This document shows positions 45,107 to 54,837 of a DNA stretch of 64,000 nucleotides, piece by piece. Source of the DNA: Sphingopyxis panaciterrulae. GTDB lineage: Bacteria; Pseudomonadota; Alphaproteobacteria; Sphingomonadales; Sphingomonadaceae. Under the pieces are notes generated by a model. That model saw only the letters and a program-made list of their open reading frames with translations, did not search any database and was not told where the DNA came from. Every line of letters starts with the position of its first letter. The stretch's first letter is position 1. A program made the position numbers and the translations under genes. The DNA lies in NCBI RefSeq assembly GCF_014199295.1, contig NZ_JACIJH010000001.1, forward strand, positions 124,001-188,000. The letters are read 5' to 3'.

Positions 45107-45439
45107 ATGGCGCTGCATCATTGCCGCTCCGGCGAGGTGGCGCGCCTGGGCGCGCTCGACGATCCGGCGACCGCGACGGCGGCGCTGGCCCGCACCCCGT
45201 CGTTCGAGGCGGTCCATCTGGTGGTGCGCGCCGGCGATTCGATCGCTCCGCACCACGTCGCGGGGTCGATGACGCTTTACTGCATCGCGGGGCATGCGCG
45301 GCTGGGCGGCGATGCGCCCGCCGAGCTGCGGGCCGGCGACTGGCTGTTCCTGGACCCGGGAACGCCGCATGCGGTCGAGGCGGTCGCGGACACGTCGCTG
45401 CTGCTGACGATCCTGTTCGACGAAAGCGCGGCAGGCTGA
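45107..45439 (+). CDS. Cupin-domain protein
   Basis: A 110-residue single cupin. Metal-ligand motifs SIAPHHVAGSMTLYCIAGHA (about 42-61) and LDPGTPHAVEAVADTSLL (about 80-97) are present. It begins 2 bases after the zinc-ribbon gene and ends 30 bases before norB. Similar small cupins sit near nitrogen-oxide genes; function is unknown. Confidence 0.78.
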   Translation: MALHHCRSGEVARLGALDDPATATAALARTPSFEAVHLVVRAGDSIAPHHVAGSMTLYCIAGHARLGGDAPAELRAGDWLFLDPGTPHAVEAVADTSLLLTILFDESAAG

Positions 45440-45469
45440 CGGGATTTTTCGAGACGACAGGGGGTTCAA

Positions 45470-47719
45470 GTGGGCGAATATCGCAAGCTCTGGTGGACGT
45501 TGATCGCGGTCCTGACGGTGACCTTCGCCATCCTCGGCATCTCGGGGGTCGAGGTCTATCGCAAGGCGCCGCCGATCCCGGCGCAGGTCGTCGCCGCCTC
45601 GGGCGAGGTGCTGATGACCAAGCGCGACATCATGGCGGGGCAGGCGGCGTGGCAGAGCACCGGCGGGATGCAGCTCGGCTCGATCTGGGGGCACGGCGCC
45701 TATCAGGCGCCCGACTGGTCGGCCGACTGGCTGCACCGCGAACTGACCGCCTGGCTGAGCCTCGCGGCTGCGGAGAGCTATGGCAAGCCGTTCGACACCC
45801 TCGACGTCGAGCAGAAGGCGGCGCTGAACCATCGGTTGAAGCAGGAATATCGGCATAACAGCCTCGACCCCGAAACGGGCGTGGTCACCGTGTCGGACCG
45901 CCGCGCCCGCGCGATCGCGCTGACCGCCGCCCATTACGACCGGCTCTATGGCAGCGATCCCACGCTGCGCGAGATGCGCGACAATTATGCGATGAAGGAG
46001 GGGACGCTGCCCGACGCCGCGAAGCGCGCGGCGCTGACCGACTTCTTCTTCTGGACCGCTTGGGCGGCGTCGACCGAGCGGCCGGGGACCGTCGCCACTT
46101 ACACCAACAACTGGCCGCCCGAACCGTTGATCGGCAACCAGCCGACGCCGGAGAATATCCTCTGGTCGCTCGCCTGCGTCGTGATCCTGATCGCCGGTGT
46201 CGGGGCGCTGATCTGGGGCTGGGCCTTCCTGCGCCGCCACGACGACACGCCGCTCGTCGCCGCGGACAAGGACCCGCTGACGCTAGCGGCGCTGACCCCG
46301 TCGCAGCGCTCGCTCGGCAAATATCTGTTCGTGGTGCTGGCGCTGTTCATCTTCCAGGTGTTCATCGGCGGCTTCACCGCGCACTACACGATCGAGGGGC
46401 AGAGCTTCTACGGCATCGATGTGTCGCAGTGGTTCCCTTATGCGCTGACCCGCACCTGGCACGTGCAAAGCGCGGTGCTGTGGATCGCGACCGCTTTCCT
46501 CGCCGCCGGGCTGTTTCTTGCGCCGGTCATCCACGGCAGCGATCCGAAGCATCAGAAGCTGGGGGTCGACCTGTTGTTCTGGGCGCTGATCCTGGTCGTC
46601 GTCGGGTCGTTCGTGGGCAATTATCTGTCGATCGCGCAGGCGATGCCCGATGGGCTCGGCTTCTGGCTCGGGCATCAGGGCTATGAATTCCTCGACCTCG
46701 GCCGCGTCTGGCAGATCGCGCTGTTCGCGGGGCTGCTCTTCTGGCTGGTGCTGATGCTGCGCTGCATGGTGCCGCCGCTGCGGACCGGGGAGGGGGATCG
46801 GAACCTGCTCGCGCTGCTCACCGTCTCGACGATCGCGATCGGACTCTTCTATGGGACCGGCCTTTTCTATGGCGAGCGGACCCATATCACGATCATGGAA
46901 TATTGGCGCTGGTGGGTCGTCCACCTGTGGGTCGAGGGCATTTTCGAGGTGTTCGCGACCGCCGCCATCGCCTTCATCTTCGCGTCGATGGGGCTGGTGT
47001 CGAAGCGGATCGCGACCGCGGCCAGCCTCGCCTCGGCTTCGCTGTTCATGGTCGGCGGGGTGCCGGGCACCTTCCACCACCTCTATTTCTCGGGGACCAC
47101 GACCCCGGTGATGGCGGTCGGTGCGGCGTTCAGCGCGCTCGAGGTCGTGCCGCTGATCGTGCTCGGCTACGAGGCGTGGGAGCATTGGAGCCTGCGCGAC
47201 CGGGCACCGTGGATGCGTGCACTGCGCTGGCCCTTGATGTGCTTCGTCGCGGTCGCCTTCTGGAACATGCTCGGCGCCGGGGTCTTCGGCTTCATGATCA
47301 ACACCCCGGTCGCGCTCTTCTACCTTCAGGGGCTCAACACCACCGCGGTCCATGCCCATGCGGCGCTGTTCGGCGTCTATGGTTTCCTCGCGCTGGGCTT
47401 CACGCTGCTGGTGCTGCGCTATATCCGGCCGGAGATCGCGTTCAACGAGCGGCTGATGCGCCTCGGCTTCTGGGGGCTCAACGCGGGGCTGGTGCTGATG
47501 ATCTTCACCAGCCTGCTGCCGGTCGGGCTGTTCCAGTTCGAGGCGAGCGTGACCACCGGCATGTGGTATGCGCGCAGCGATGAATTCCTGCAGCAGGACT
47601 TCCTCGAAACGCTGCGCTGGGTCCGCACCTTCGGCGACGTGGTGTTCATCGTCGGCGCGGTCGCGGTCGCGTGGCAGGTCGTGATCCTCGGCCTGTGGCG
47701 GAAGGGGGCGCGGGCATGA
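45470..47719 (+). CDS. norB: Quinol-dependent nitric oxide reductase (qNor)
   Basis: A 749-residue single-subunit enzyme that reduces NO to N2O using quinol. The N-terminal extension (about residues 1-225) with its periplasmic domain WQSTGGMQLGSIWGHGAYQA is the NorC-like fused part of qNor, followed by 12 further helices with the NorB histidines (ALTRTWHVQSAVLWIATAF; WRWWVVHLWVEGIFEVFATA; NTTAVHAHAALFGVYG). The length fits qNor, not cNor. Start is a GTG at 45470 behind AGGGGG. No nitrite reductase is in the window, so it probably serves NO detoxification. It overlaps nnrS by 4 bases. Confidence 0.95.
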   Translation: MGEYRKLWWTLIAVLTVTFAILGISGVEVYRKAPPIPAQVVAASGEVLMTKRDIMAGQAAWQSTGGMQLGSIWGHGAYQAPDWSADWLHRELTAWLSLAAAESYGKPFDTLDVEQKAALNHRLKQEYRHNSLDPETGVVTVSDRRARAIALTAAHYDRLYGSDPTLREMRDNYAMKEGTLPDAAKRAALTDFFFWTAWAASTERPGTVATYTNNWPPEPLIGNQPTPENILWSLACVVILIAGVGALIWGWAFLRRHDDTPLVAADKDPLTLAALTPSQRSLGKYLFVVLALFIFQVFIGGFTAHYTIEGQSFYGIDVSQWFPYALTRTWHVQSAVLWIATAFLAAGLFLAPVIHGSDPKHQKLGVDLLFWALILVVVGSFVGNYLSIAQAMPDGLGFWLGHQGYEFLDLGRVWQIALFAGLLFWLVLMLRCMVPPLRTGEGDRNLLALLTVSTIAIGLFYGTGLFYGERTHITIMEYWRWWVVHLWVEGIFEVFATAAIAFIFASMGLVSKRIATAASLASASLFMVGGVPGTFHHLYFSGTTTPVMAVGAAFSALEVVPLIVLGYEAWEHWSLRDRAPWMRALRWPLMCFVAVAFWNMLGAGVFGFMINTPVALFYLQGLNTTAVHAHAALFGVYGFLALGFTLLVLRYIRPEIAFNERLMRLGFWGLNAGLVLMIFTSLLPVGLFQFEASVTTGMWYARSDEFLQQDFLETLRWVRTFGDVVFIVGAVAVAWQVVILGLWRKGARA

Positions 47720-48936
47720 CCATGGGCGCAAGCATGATGGGGTCCGCCGGCGCGCCTGGCGCCGATGCGCGGTCACCGCTGTGGCTCCGCGGCGGTTATC
47801 GTGTGCTGTTCGGATGCGGCGCGCTGTGGGCGGCCAGCGTCGTGACCCTGTGGGTCGGCGCGCTCGACGGGCGCTGGACGCTGCCGACCGCGATGGACCC
47901 GCTCGCCTGGCACCAGCACGAAATGCTGTTCGGCTATCTCGGCGCGATCATCGGCGGTTTCGTCAGCGCCGCCATGCCCAACTGGACCGGGCGGCCGACG
48001 GTGACGGGCTGGCGGGTCGCGGCGGTCGTCGGCCTGTGGCTGGCGGCGCGGCTGGCGGTCCTGTTTTCGGCAACGGTGCCGCCGCTGGTCGGCGCGACGC
48101 TCGACACCCTCTATCTGCTGATCCTGCTCGCCTATGCGGCGCGCGAGATTTTCGCGTCGGGCAATCGCAACAAGCCGATCCTGATTATCCTCTTCCTGTT
48201 CGCCGCCGCCTGCGCGCTCGACCATGCCGCGATGATGGGCGCGCTCGCCGACCCGGCGCTTGGCGTGCATATGGGCTTCGCGTTGATCCTGCTGCTGATC
48301 TCGCTGATCGGCGGCCGCATCACCCCTGCCTTCACCCGCAACTGGCTGATGCGGCGGGGAAGCAGCGAAGGGCTGCCGACTTTGCCCAACCGATTCGACA
48401 TGGCAGTGATCGGGATGACGGCGTTGGCGCTCGCGGCGTGGATTGCCGGTCCCGCGAGGCCGGTCGCGGCCGGGCTGCTGATCGTCGCGGGCGGCCTCCA
48501 GCTCGTTCGCCTCGCGCGCTGGGCGGGGCTGAAGGCGCTCGGCGATCCGCTCGTCTTCGTCCTCCACCTGTCCTACGCCTGGCTGCCGGCGGGGCTGATC
48601 CTGCTCGGCTGCGCGACACTGCATCCGCTGCTGCCGGTGTCGAGCGCGGTGCACGCGCTGGGCGCCGGGGCGATGGGCGCGATGACGCTGGCGGTGATGA
48701 CGCGCGCGACGCGCGGCCATACCGGCCGGCCGCTCGAGGCCGACCGTGCCACCGTCCTCATTTATATCTTCGTCCATTCGGGCGCGCTGCTGCGCGTGAT
48801 CGCGCCGCTGCTGCCGTTCGATTATATGGCGGTCATCGCGGTGGCTGGCGGACTGTGGGCGGCGGCGTTCCTGCTGTTCCTGCTGGTCTATGTCCCGATG
48901 GCGGTACGGCCGGCGCCCGGCGTGCGCGCCGCATGA
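47716..48936 (+). CDS. nnrS: NnrS family heme/copper membrane protein
   Basis: A 406-residue, 12-helix protein. AWHQHEMLFGYLGAIIGGFV (about 56-75), PNWTGRPTVTG, GGRITPAFTRNWL and VMTRATRGHTGRPL carry the histidines and conserved segments of NnrS, a heme- and copper-containing protein that relieves nitrosative stress (protecting iron pools). The ATG overlaps the norB stop; the fnr gene start overlaps its stop. Reading: norB-nnrS-fnr is one operon. Confidence 0.93.
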   Translation: MTMGASMMGSAGAPGADARSPLWLRGGYRVLFGCGALWAASVVTLWVGALDGRWTLPTAMDPLAWHQHEMLFGYLGAIIGGFVSAAMPNWTGRPTVTGWRVAAVVGLWLAARLAVLFSATVPPLVGATLDTLYLLILLAYAAREIFASGNRNKPILIILFLFAAACALDHAAMMGALADPALGVHMGFALILLLISLIGGRITPAFTRNWLMRRGSSEGLPTLPNRFDMAVIGMTALALAAWIAGPARPVAAGLLIVAGGLQLVRLARWAGLKALGDPLVFVLHLSYAWLPAGLILLGCATLHPLLPVSSAVHALGAGAMGAMTLAVMTRATRGHTGRPLEADRATVLIYIFVHSGALLRVIAPLLPFDYMAVIAVAGGLWAAAFLLFLLVYVPMAVRPAPGVRAA

Positions 48937-49682
48937 CCGCCGCAATCATCGTCGCCCTTCCCACGGACGCCGCAGTCGATTATGGCGGAGGGGTGACCGA
49001 CTGTGCCTCCTGCGTCGTCCGTAACCGGGCGATCTGCGCAAGCCTCGATGCCGACGAACTGGCGCTGCTCGGCAAACTCGGACGGAATCATCGCGTCAAG
49101 GCGGGCCATACCCTGCTGTGGGAGGGCGATGACGCCCCGGTCGTCGCCAATGTGCTGGAGGGCGTGCTGAAGCTGGTCGTCGCGGCCGCCGACGGGCGCG
49201 AGCAGATCGTCGGCGTCGTCTTTCCGTCCGATTTCATCGGCCGCCCGTTCGGCAAGGAAAGCCCCTACAGCGTGACCGCGATGACCGATGCCGAGGTCTG
49301 CATCTTCAACCGCAAAAGCTTCGACGATTTCGCGAGCGCACACCCCGATCTGCAGCACAAGCTGCTGCGCCGCACCCTCGACGAGCTCGATCGGGCGCGA
49401 CACTGGATGATGCTGCTCGGCCGCAAGTCGGCGGAGGAGAAGGTCGCCTCCTTCCTGCTCGAAATGTCCGAGCGCCTGTCGGGGCAGGGATGCGGGGCGG
49501 GAACGCAGAGCGGGTTCGAGCTGCCCTTCGGACGCCAGCAGATCGCCGACATATTGGGGCTGACGATCGAGACGACGAGCCGCCAGCTCACCCGGATGCG
49601 CGCCGAGGGCCTGCTCGACCTGCCCTCGCGCCGCGAGATCGTGATCCACGACCGCGCCGCGATGGAGGCGATCGCGGGCTGA
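48933..49682 (+). CDS. fnrL: Fnr-type [4Fe-4S] oxygen-responsive regulator
   Basis: A 249-residue regulator. The N-terminal CASCVVRNRAIC gives Cys24, Cys27 and Cys35, and Cys123 (DAEVCIFNR) fits the fourth cluster ligand of FnrL-type proteins. The C-terminal HTH has LPFGRQQIADILGLTIETTSRQL with the E-x2-SR recognition pattern for TTGAT half sites. It overlaps nnrS by 4 bases and lies 160 bases before ccoN, whose upstream box is a candidate target. It would activate cbb3, hemN and nor genes when oxygen is low. Confidence 0.93.
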   Translation: MTAAIIVALPTDAAVDYGGGVTDCASCVVRNRAICASLDADELALLGKLGRNHRVKAGHTLLWEGDDAPVVANVLEGVLKLVVAAADGREQIVGVVFPSDFIGRPFGKESPYSVTAMTDAEVCIFNRKSFDDFASAHPDLQHKLLRRTLDELDRARHWMMLLGRKSAEEKVASFLLEMSERLSGQGCGAGTQSGFELPFGRQQIADILGLTIETTSRQLTRMRAEGLLDLPSRREIVIHDRAAMEAIAG

Positions 49683-49716
49683 GGCGTCGCGTCGGCGGCG
49701 CTTTTCTCCCGCGACC

Positions 49717-49733
49717 TGGGACAAATCGTCCCA
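49717..49733. promoter_or_regulatory. Palindrome upstream of the ccoN FNR box
   Basis: TGGGAC-AAATC-GTCCCA, a perfect 6-bp dyad with a 5-base spacer, 24 bases before the FNR box. No T-run follows, so it may be an operator for a second regulator rather than the fnrL terminator. A weak FNR-like TTGAC-GCAC-TGCAA follows at 49734-49747. Confidence 0.45.
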
Positions 49734-49756
49734 TTGACGCACTGCAACATTTTTCG

Positions 49757-49770
49757 TTGATCCAGGTCAA
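49757..49770 (+). promoter_or_regulatory. FNR box of the cco operon
   Basis: TTGAT-CCAG-GTCAA matches 9 of 10 fixed positions. Class II geometry would place the transcript start near 49805. The -10 region is GC-rich and poor (CATGGG), so promoter strength must come from the activator. Confidence 0.8.
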
Positions 49771-49842
49771 TGTTCCAGGCCGCGCGGGCGGCCATGGGGC
49801 TTGATGGACGCGGCCGATGGAGCCGCCGAACGGGGATTCGCG

Positions 49843-51504
49843 ATGATGGACGATCTGGTTTTCAAGGCGGCTGGCTGGCTGGGGCTCGCGCTGCTGGCGC
49901 TGGTCTTTGCGGCGCTCGCCGTCGACACGCCCTTTGCCGTGCATATGGTCATCATCGCGGCCGCGTGCATGATCGCGCTGTGGGCGGGCGTTTCGCGCGC
50001 CGATTATGCGGGTATGGCGCGCGGGTTGCTCCGGATGCCGCAGGATCAGGGCGTCTATGACGACGATCCGGTGCGCTGGGGCGTCATCGCCACCGTCTTC
50101 TGGGGCGTCGCCGGGCTGGCGGTCGGCCTCTATATCGCGTTGCAACTCGCCTTTCCGGCGCTCAACCTGGGAATCGAATATACCAGCTTCGGGCGGCTGC
50201 GCCCGCTGCACACGTCGGCCGTGGTTTTCGCCTTCGGCGGCAATGCGCTGATCGCGACGAGCTTCTATGTCGTGCAGCGCACCTGCCGCGCGCGGCTCGC
50301 CTTTCCGACCGCGGCGCGCTTCGTCTTCTGGGGTTATCAGCTCTTCCTGGTGCTCGCCGCGACCGGATACGTCATGGGCGTCACCGAAGCGCGCGAATAT
50401 GCCGAGCCCGAATGGTATGTCGACCTGTGGCTGACGATCGTCTGGGTCGTCTATTTCGTCGTCTTCGTCGGCACGATCGTCAAGCGCCGCGAGCCGCATA
50501 TCTATGTCGCCAACTGGTTCTATCTCAGTTTCATCGTCACCATCGCGATGCTCCACATCGTCAACAATCTGTCGATCCCGGCGACGATCTTCGGGTCAAA
50601 GAGCTATTCGGCCTTCGCCGGGGTGCAGGATGCGCTGACGCAATGGTGGTACGGGCATAATGCGGTCGCCTTCTTCCTGACCGTGCCCTTCCTCGCGATG
50701 ATGTATTATTTCGTGCCCAAGCAGGCGGAACGGCCGATCTACAGCTATCGCCTGTCGATCCTTCATTTCTGGTCGCTGATCTTCCTCTATATCTGGGCGG
50801 GGCCGCACCACCTGCATTACACCGCGCTGCCCGACTGGGCGCAGACGCTGGGCATGGTGTTTTCGGTCATCCTGTGGATGCCGAGCTGGGGCGGCATGAT
50901 CAACGGGCTGATGACGCTGAACGGCGCGTGGGACAAGATCCGTACCGACCCGATCATCCGCATGATGGTCGTCGCGCTCGCCTTCTATGGCATGGCGACC
51001 TTCGAGGGGCCGATGCTGTCGGTCAAGGCGTTCAACAGCCTCAGCCACTATACCGAATGGACGATCGCGCACGTCCACGCGGGGGCGCTCGGCTGGAACG
51101 GCATGATCACCTTCGCCGCGGTCTATTATCTCGTCCCGCGCCTGTGGGGACGGCCGCGGCTCTATTCGCTGCGCATGGTCAACTGGCACTTCTGGCTCGC
51201 GACGCTGGGCATCGTCTTCTACGCCGCCTCGATGTGGGTCGCGGGCATCATGCAGGGGCTGATGTGGCGCGAGTACGGCGCCGACGGCTACCTTGTCTAC
51301 AGCTTCGCCGAAAGCGTTGCGGCGATGCACCCGATGTATCTGATCCGCGCCGCGGGCGGGGCGATGTATCTCGCCGGCTTCCTGCTGCTGGTCTTCAACG
51401 TCTGGGCGACGCTCGCAGGCAAGGTCCGCGAGGAAAAGCCGATGACCGAAACCCCATACAACGCCGCCGCGGACCGCCCGCTGGCGTCCGTTCCCGCCGA
51501 ATAA
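49843..51504 (+). CDS. ccoN: cbb3-type cytochrome c oxidase subunit I
   Basis: A 553-residue catalytic subunit of the high-affinity cbb3 oxidase, with 12 or more helices and low-spin/high-spin heme histidines in [55 protein letters not shown] and [20 protein letters not shown]. The upstream ATG at 49804 (or TTG 49801) is an alternative. The ATG at 49843 is chosen because a class II FNR start point would fall at about 49805 and GGGGA lies 8 bases upstream. Confidence 0.95.
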   Translation: MMDDLVFKAAGWLGLALLALVFAALAVDTPFAVHMVIIAAACMIALWAGVSRADYAGMARGLLRMPQDQGVYDDDPVRWGVIATVFWGVAGLAVGLYIALQLAFPALNLGIEYTSFGRLRPLHTSAVVFAFGGNALIATSFYVVQRTCRARLAFPTAARFVFWGYQLFLVLAATGYVMGVTEAREYAEPEWYVDLWLTIVWVVYFVVFVGTIVKRREPHIYVANWFYLSFIVTIAMLHIVNNLSIPATIFGSKSYSAFAGVQDALTQWWYGHNAVAFFLTVPFLAMMYYFVPKQAERPIYSYRLSILHFWSLIFLYIWAGPHHLHYTALPDWAQTLGMVFSVILWMPSWGGMINGLMTLNGAWDKIRTDPIIRMMVVALAFYGMATFEGPMLSVKAFNSLSHYTEWTIAHVHAGALGWNGMITFAAVYYLVPRLWGRPRLYSLRMVNWHFWLATLGIVFYAASMWVAGIMQGLMWREYGADGYLVYSFAESVAAMHPMYLIRAAGGAMYLAGFLLLVFNVWATLAGKVREEKPMTETPYNAAADRPLASVPAE

Positions 51505-51518
51505 GGAGCTTCAGGCAC

Positions 51519-52295
51519 ATGGCTTCCCAACCTGCCGAAAAGCGCTTCAGCCACAAGAAGCTCGAACGCAACGTCAGCCTGCTCGGCTTCTTCTCGCTGA
51601 TCGCCGTGGCGATCGGCGGCATCGTCGAGATCGCGCCTTTGTTCTGGATCGACAACACGATCGAGAAGGTCGACGGGATGCGGCCCTATACGCCGCTCGA
51701 ACTCGCCGGGCGCAACATCTACATGCGCGAGGGCTGCTATACCTGCCACAGCCAGATGATCCGTCCATTCCGCGACGAGGTCGAACGCTATGGCCACTAC
51801 AGCCTGGCGGCGGAGAGCATGTACGACCACCCGTTCCAATGGGGGTCGAAGCGCACCGGGCCCGACCTTGCGCGCGTCGGCGGCCGCTATTCGGACGAAT
51901 GGCACAAGGCGCATCTGATCGACCCGCGCAGCGTTGTGCCCGAATCGATCATGCCGCCCTATGCCTTCCTCGCCGAGCGCGAGCTGAAGGCGGGTGACAT
52001 GGCGCGCGACCTGACCGCGCTCTACCGCGTCGGAGTTCCCTATACGAAGATCGACATCGCCAAGGCGAACGACGACATCCGCGCGCAGGCCGATCCCAAT
52101 GCGGGCGCCGGCGACCTGGTGGCGCGCTATCCCAAGGCGCAGGTGCGCGATTTCGACGGCGATCCGACGCGGGTGACCGAGATGGACGCGCTGATCGCCT
52201 ATCTGCAGATGCTCGGCACGCTGGTCGACGTCGAGAAGGCGGCGCCGCAGGAGCAGGCGCATGTGCCCGCCGCCGCTTCGGGAGCGGTGCGATGA
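51519..52295 (+). CDS. ccoO: cbb3-type cytochrome c oxidase subunit II
   Basis: A 258-residue membrane-anchored monoheme cytochrome c. One TM helix (about 20-42) precedes the heme site CYTCHS (Cys73-His77); a distal methionine is in [16 protein letters not shown] lies 11 bases before the start. It overlaps ccoQ by 4 bases. Confidence 0.95.
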   Translation: MASQPAEKRFSHKKLERNVSLLGFFSLIAVAIGGIVEIAPLFWIDNTIEKVDGMRPYTPLELAGRNIYMREGCYTCHSQMIRPFRDEVERYGHYSLAAESMYDHPFQWGSKRTGPDLARVGGRYSDEWHKAHLIDPRSVVPESIMPPYAFLAERELKAGDMARDLTALYRVGVPYTKIDIAKANDDIRAQADPNAGAGDLVARYPKAQVRDFDGDPTRVTEMDALIAYLQMLGTLVDVEKAAPQEQAHVPAAASGAVR

Positions 52296-52450
52296 GCTAT
52301 GACGAGGTGCGGCATTTCGCCGATAGCTGGGGGCTGATCGTCATGGTGGCGATGTTCCTCATCTTCGTCGCCTGGCCCTTTCGCAAGGGCGCCCGCCGTC
52401 ACCATGACGAGGCGGCGAACATGATCTTCAAGGATGACGAGCATGGCTGA
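52292..52450 (+). CDS. ccoQ: cbb3 oxidase subunit CcoQ
   Basis: A 52-residue single-TM protein (helix about 10-30, [20 protein letters not shown]) with a polar cytoplasmic tail [14 protein letters not shown], exactly like CcoQ, which stabilises the oxidase. It overlaps ccoO and ccoP. Confidence 0.9.
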   Translation: MSYDEVRHFADSWGLIVMVAMFLIFVAWPFRKGARRHHDEAANMIFKDDEHG

Positions 52451-53393
52451 GAACCGGCGTATCGACGAGGTGACCGGCACGAGCACGTCCGGTCACGAAT
52501 GGGACGGCATCGAGGAACTCGACACGCCGATGCCGCGCTGGTGGCTGTGGTCGCTTTATGCGACCATCGTCTGGGGCATCGCCTATGTCATCCTCTATCC
52601 CGCCTGGCCGATGATCCATGGTGCGACCGAGGGCGTCCTCGGCTGGAGCAGCCGCGGCCAGCTCGAGGCGGAGATGCAGGCCGACGCGCAGCGCCGCGCG
52701 CCGGTGATGAACGCGATCGCCGCGACCGCGATCGCCGACCTGCCCGCGAAGCCCGAGCTGATGCAGGCGGCGGTGCAGGGCGGGGCCGCGGCCTTTCGCG
52801 TCCATTGCGTCCAGTGCCACGGCGCGGGCGGCGCGGGGGTGAAGACGCTCTATCCCAGCCTGACCGACGACGACTGGCTGTGGGGCGGCGACCTGGCGAC
52901 GATCGACTATACGATCACGCATGGCATCCGGAATCCCGACCACAAGGCGACGCGCACCAGCCTGATGCCCGCCTTCGGGCGCGACGGCATCCTCGACGCG
53001 GGGCAGATCGCCGATGTCGTCAGCCATGTGCGCGTCATCAGCCGTCAGGAGAAGCCGAGCGCGTCGTCGGCGCGCGGCGCGGCGCTGTTCGAGGCAAATT
53101 GCGCGGTGTGCCATGGCCCCGCGGGCGAGGGTGGACGCGAAGTCGGCGCGCCGAAGCTGACCGACTCCATCTGGCTCTATGGCGGCGACCGCGCGAGCAT
53201 CACCGCGACGGTGACCGAGCCGCGCAACGGCGTGATGCCGCGCTGGAACAGCCGGCTCGACCCGGTGACGATCAAGATGCTCGCCGCCTATGTCTATTCG
53301 CTGGGCGGTGGCGAGAAGGCACCGGCGCCGAACCCGGCCGTTGCCTCGGAAGGGTCGGGAACCGAAGGACTGGGAGCCGATGGCCAGCGCTGA
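52443..53393 (+). CDS. ccoP: cbb3-type cytochrome c oxidase subunit III (diheme)
   Basis: A 316-residue diheme cytochrome c. The N-terminal EWDGIEELDTPMPRWWLWSL is the CcoP signature, followed by one TM helix, and heme sites CVQCHG (about Cys122) and CAVCHG (about Cys220). Methionine ligands are in SLMPAFG and GVMPRW. An in-frame ATG 9 bases upstream is an alternative start. It overlaps ccoG by 14 bases. Confidence 0.95.
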   Translation: MAENRRIDEVTGTSTSGHEWDGIEELDTPMPRWWLWSLYATIVWGIAYVILYPAWPMIHGATEGVLGWSSRGQLEAEMQADAQRRAPVMNAIAATAIADLPAKPELMQAAVQGGAAAFRVHCVQCHGAGGAGVKTLYPSLTDDDWLWGGDLATIDYTITHGIRNPDHKATRTSLMPAFGRDGILDAGQIADVVSHVRVISRQEKPSASSARGAALFEANCAVCHGPAGEGGREVGAPKLTDSIWLYGGDRASITATVTEPRNGVMPRWNSRLDPVTIKMLAAYVYSLGGGEKAPAPNPAVASEGSGTEGLGADGQR

Positions 53394-54837
53394 CGATCCG
53401 ACCGGCGAGCATGGGTCGCTCTATGCGGCGCGAAAGGGCGTCTACCCCAAGAAGGTGGACGGCCCTTTCCGGCGCTTCAAATGGGCGATCATGGCGGTCA
53501 CCCTGGCGATCTATTACGGAACGCCCTGGATTCGATGGGATCGCGGGCCTCACGCGCCCGATCAGGCGGTGCTCGTCGACCTTGCGAACCGGCGTTTCTA
53601 CATGTTCCAGATCGAGATATGGCCGCATGAATTCTATTATGTCGCGGGCCTGCTCATCATGGCGGGGATCGGGCTGTTCCTCGTCACCAGCGCGGTCGGA
53701 CGCGCGTGGTGCGGCTATGCCTGCCCGCAGACGGTGTGGACCGATCTGTTCCAGCATGTCGACCGGCTGATCGACGGCGACCGCAACGCGCAGATCCGCC
53801 TCGCGAACGGGCCATGGAAAGCGGAAAAGATTGCCAAGCGGACGGTCAAATATGCGATCTACCTGACCGTCGCCTTCTGGACCGGCGGTGCATGGATCCT
53901 GTATTTCGCCGACGCGCCGACGCTGACGCACGATTTCTGGACCGGGCAGGCGCCGCCGGTCGCTTATATCACCGTGGCGGTGCTGACCGCGACGACCTTC
54001 GTCCTCGGCGGCTTCCTGCGCGAGCAGGTGTGCATCTATATGTGCCCCTGGCCGCGCATCCAGACCGCGATGATGGACGAGAAGTCGCTGCTCGTGACCT
54101 ACAAGGACTGGCGCGGCGAGCCGCGCGGCAGCGTCAAGAAGGCCGAGAAGAATCCCGGCGCCTTCGGCGACTGCGTCGACTGCAACCAGTGCGTCGCGGT
54201 CTGCCCGACGGGCATCGACATCCGCGAGGGGCCGCAGATCGGCTGCATCACCTGCGCGCTGTGCATCGACGCCTGCGACAGCGTGATGGCGCAGGTCGGC
54301 CGGCCGCGCGGGCTGATCGATTATTGCACGCTCGACGATGCCGCGACCGAAAAGGCGGGCGGGGTCGCGCCGCCGATCCGCAAGACGCTGTTCCGTCCGC
54401 GCACCCTGATCTATTTCGGCCTGTGGGGCGCGATCGGGCTGGCGATGCTCTTCACCCTCGGCCAGCGCACCCGGCTCGACCTTTCCGTCCAGCACGAGCG
54501 CAGCCCGCTCTATGTCCAGTTGTCCGACGGCGCGATCCGCAACAATTACACGCTGAAGCTGCGCAACATGGGACTCCGCCCGCGCACGGTCGAGGTCTCC
54601 CTGAGCGGCCTGCCCGGCGCGCGGCTGTGGACCGACGGCGGCGCGCGCGAGACGGCGGGGCAGAGCCTGCGTCTGCCGCTGGCGCCCGACAGCGTGACGA
54701 GCGCGAAGCTGTTCGTTGTCGCCCCCGGCGACGGGCCGGCGCGGCAGGATTTCACCATCGCGGTGCGCGCGCTCGACGACGATCCGCGCGGCGATCGCGA
54801 GACCATCCCGTTCGACCGGCCGGGGACCGAGCCATGA
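53380..54837 (+). CDS. ccoG: Cytochrome oxidase accessory protein CcoG (RdxA/FixG)
   Basis: A 485-residue polytopic ferredoxin-like protein. Cysteines in WCGYACPQTVWTD and QVCIYMCPWPRIQ, and the two-cluster ferredoxin block CVDCNQCVAVCPTGID and CITCALCIDACDSVM, are intact; a C-terminal Ig-like FixG domain follows (about 385-485). CcoG reduces Cu(II) for delivery to the CuB site of cbb3. Start ATG at 53380 with GGGAG just upstream. Confidence 0.95.
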   Translation: MASADDPTGEHGSLYAARKGVYPKKVDGPFRRFKWAIMAVTLAIYYGTPWIRWDRGPHAPDQAVLVDLANRRFYMFQIEIWPHEFYYVAGLLIMAGIGLFLVTSAVGRAWCGYACPQTVWTDLFQHVDRLIDGDRNAQIRLANGPWKAEKIAKRTVKYAIYLTVAFWTGGAWILYFADAPTLTHDFWTGQAPPVAYITVAVLTATTFVLGGFLREQVCIYMCPWPRIQTAMMDEKSLLVTYKDWRGEPRGSVKKAEKNPGAFGDCVDCNQCVAVCPTGIDIREGPQIGCITCALCIDACDSVMAQVGRPRGLIDYCTLDDAATEKAGGVAPPIRKTLFRPRTLIYFGLWGAIGLAMLFTLGQRTRLDLSVQHERSPLYVQLSDGAIRNNYTLKLRNMGLRPRTVEVSLSGLPGARLWTDGGARETAGQSLRLPLAPDSVTSAKLFVVAPGDGPARQDFTIAVRALDDDPRGDRETIPFDRPGTEP

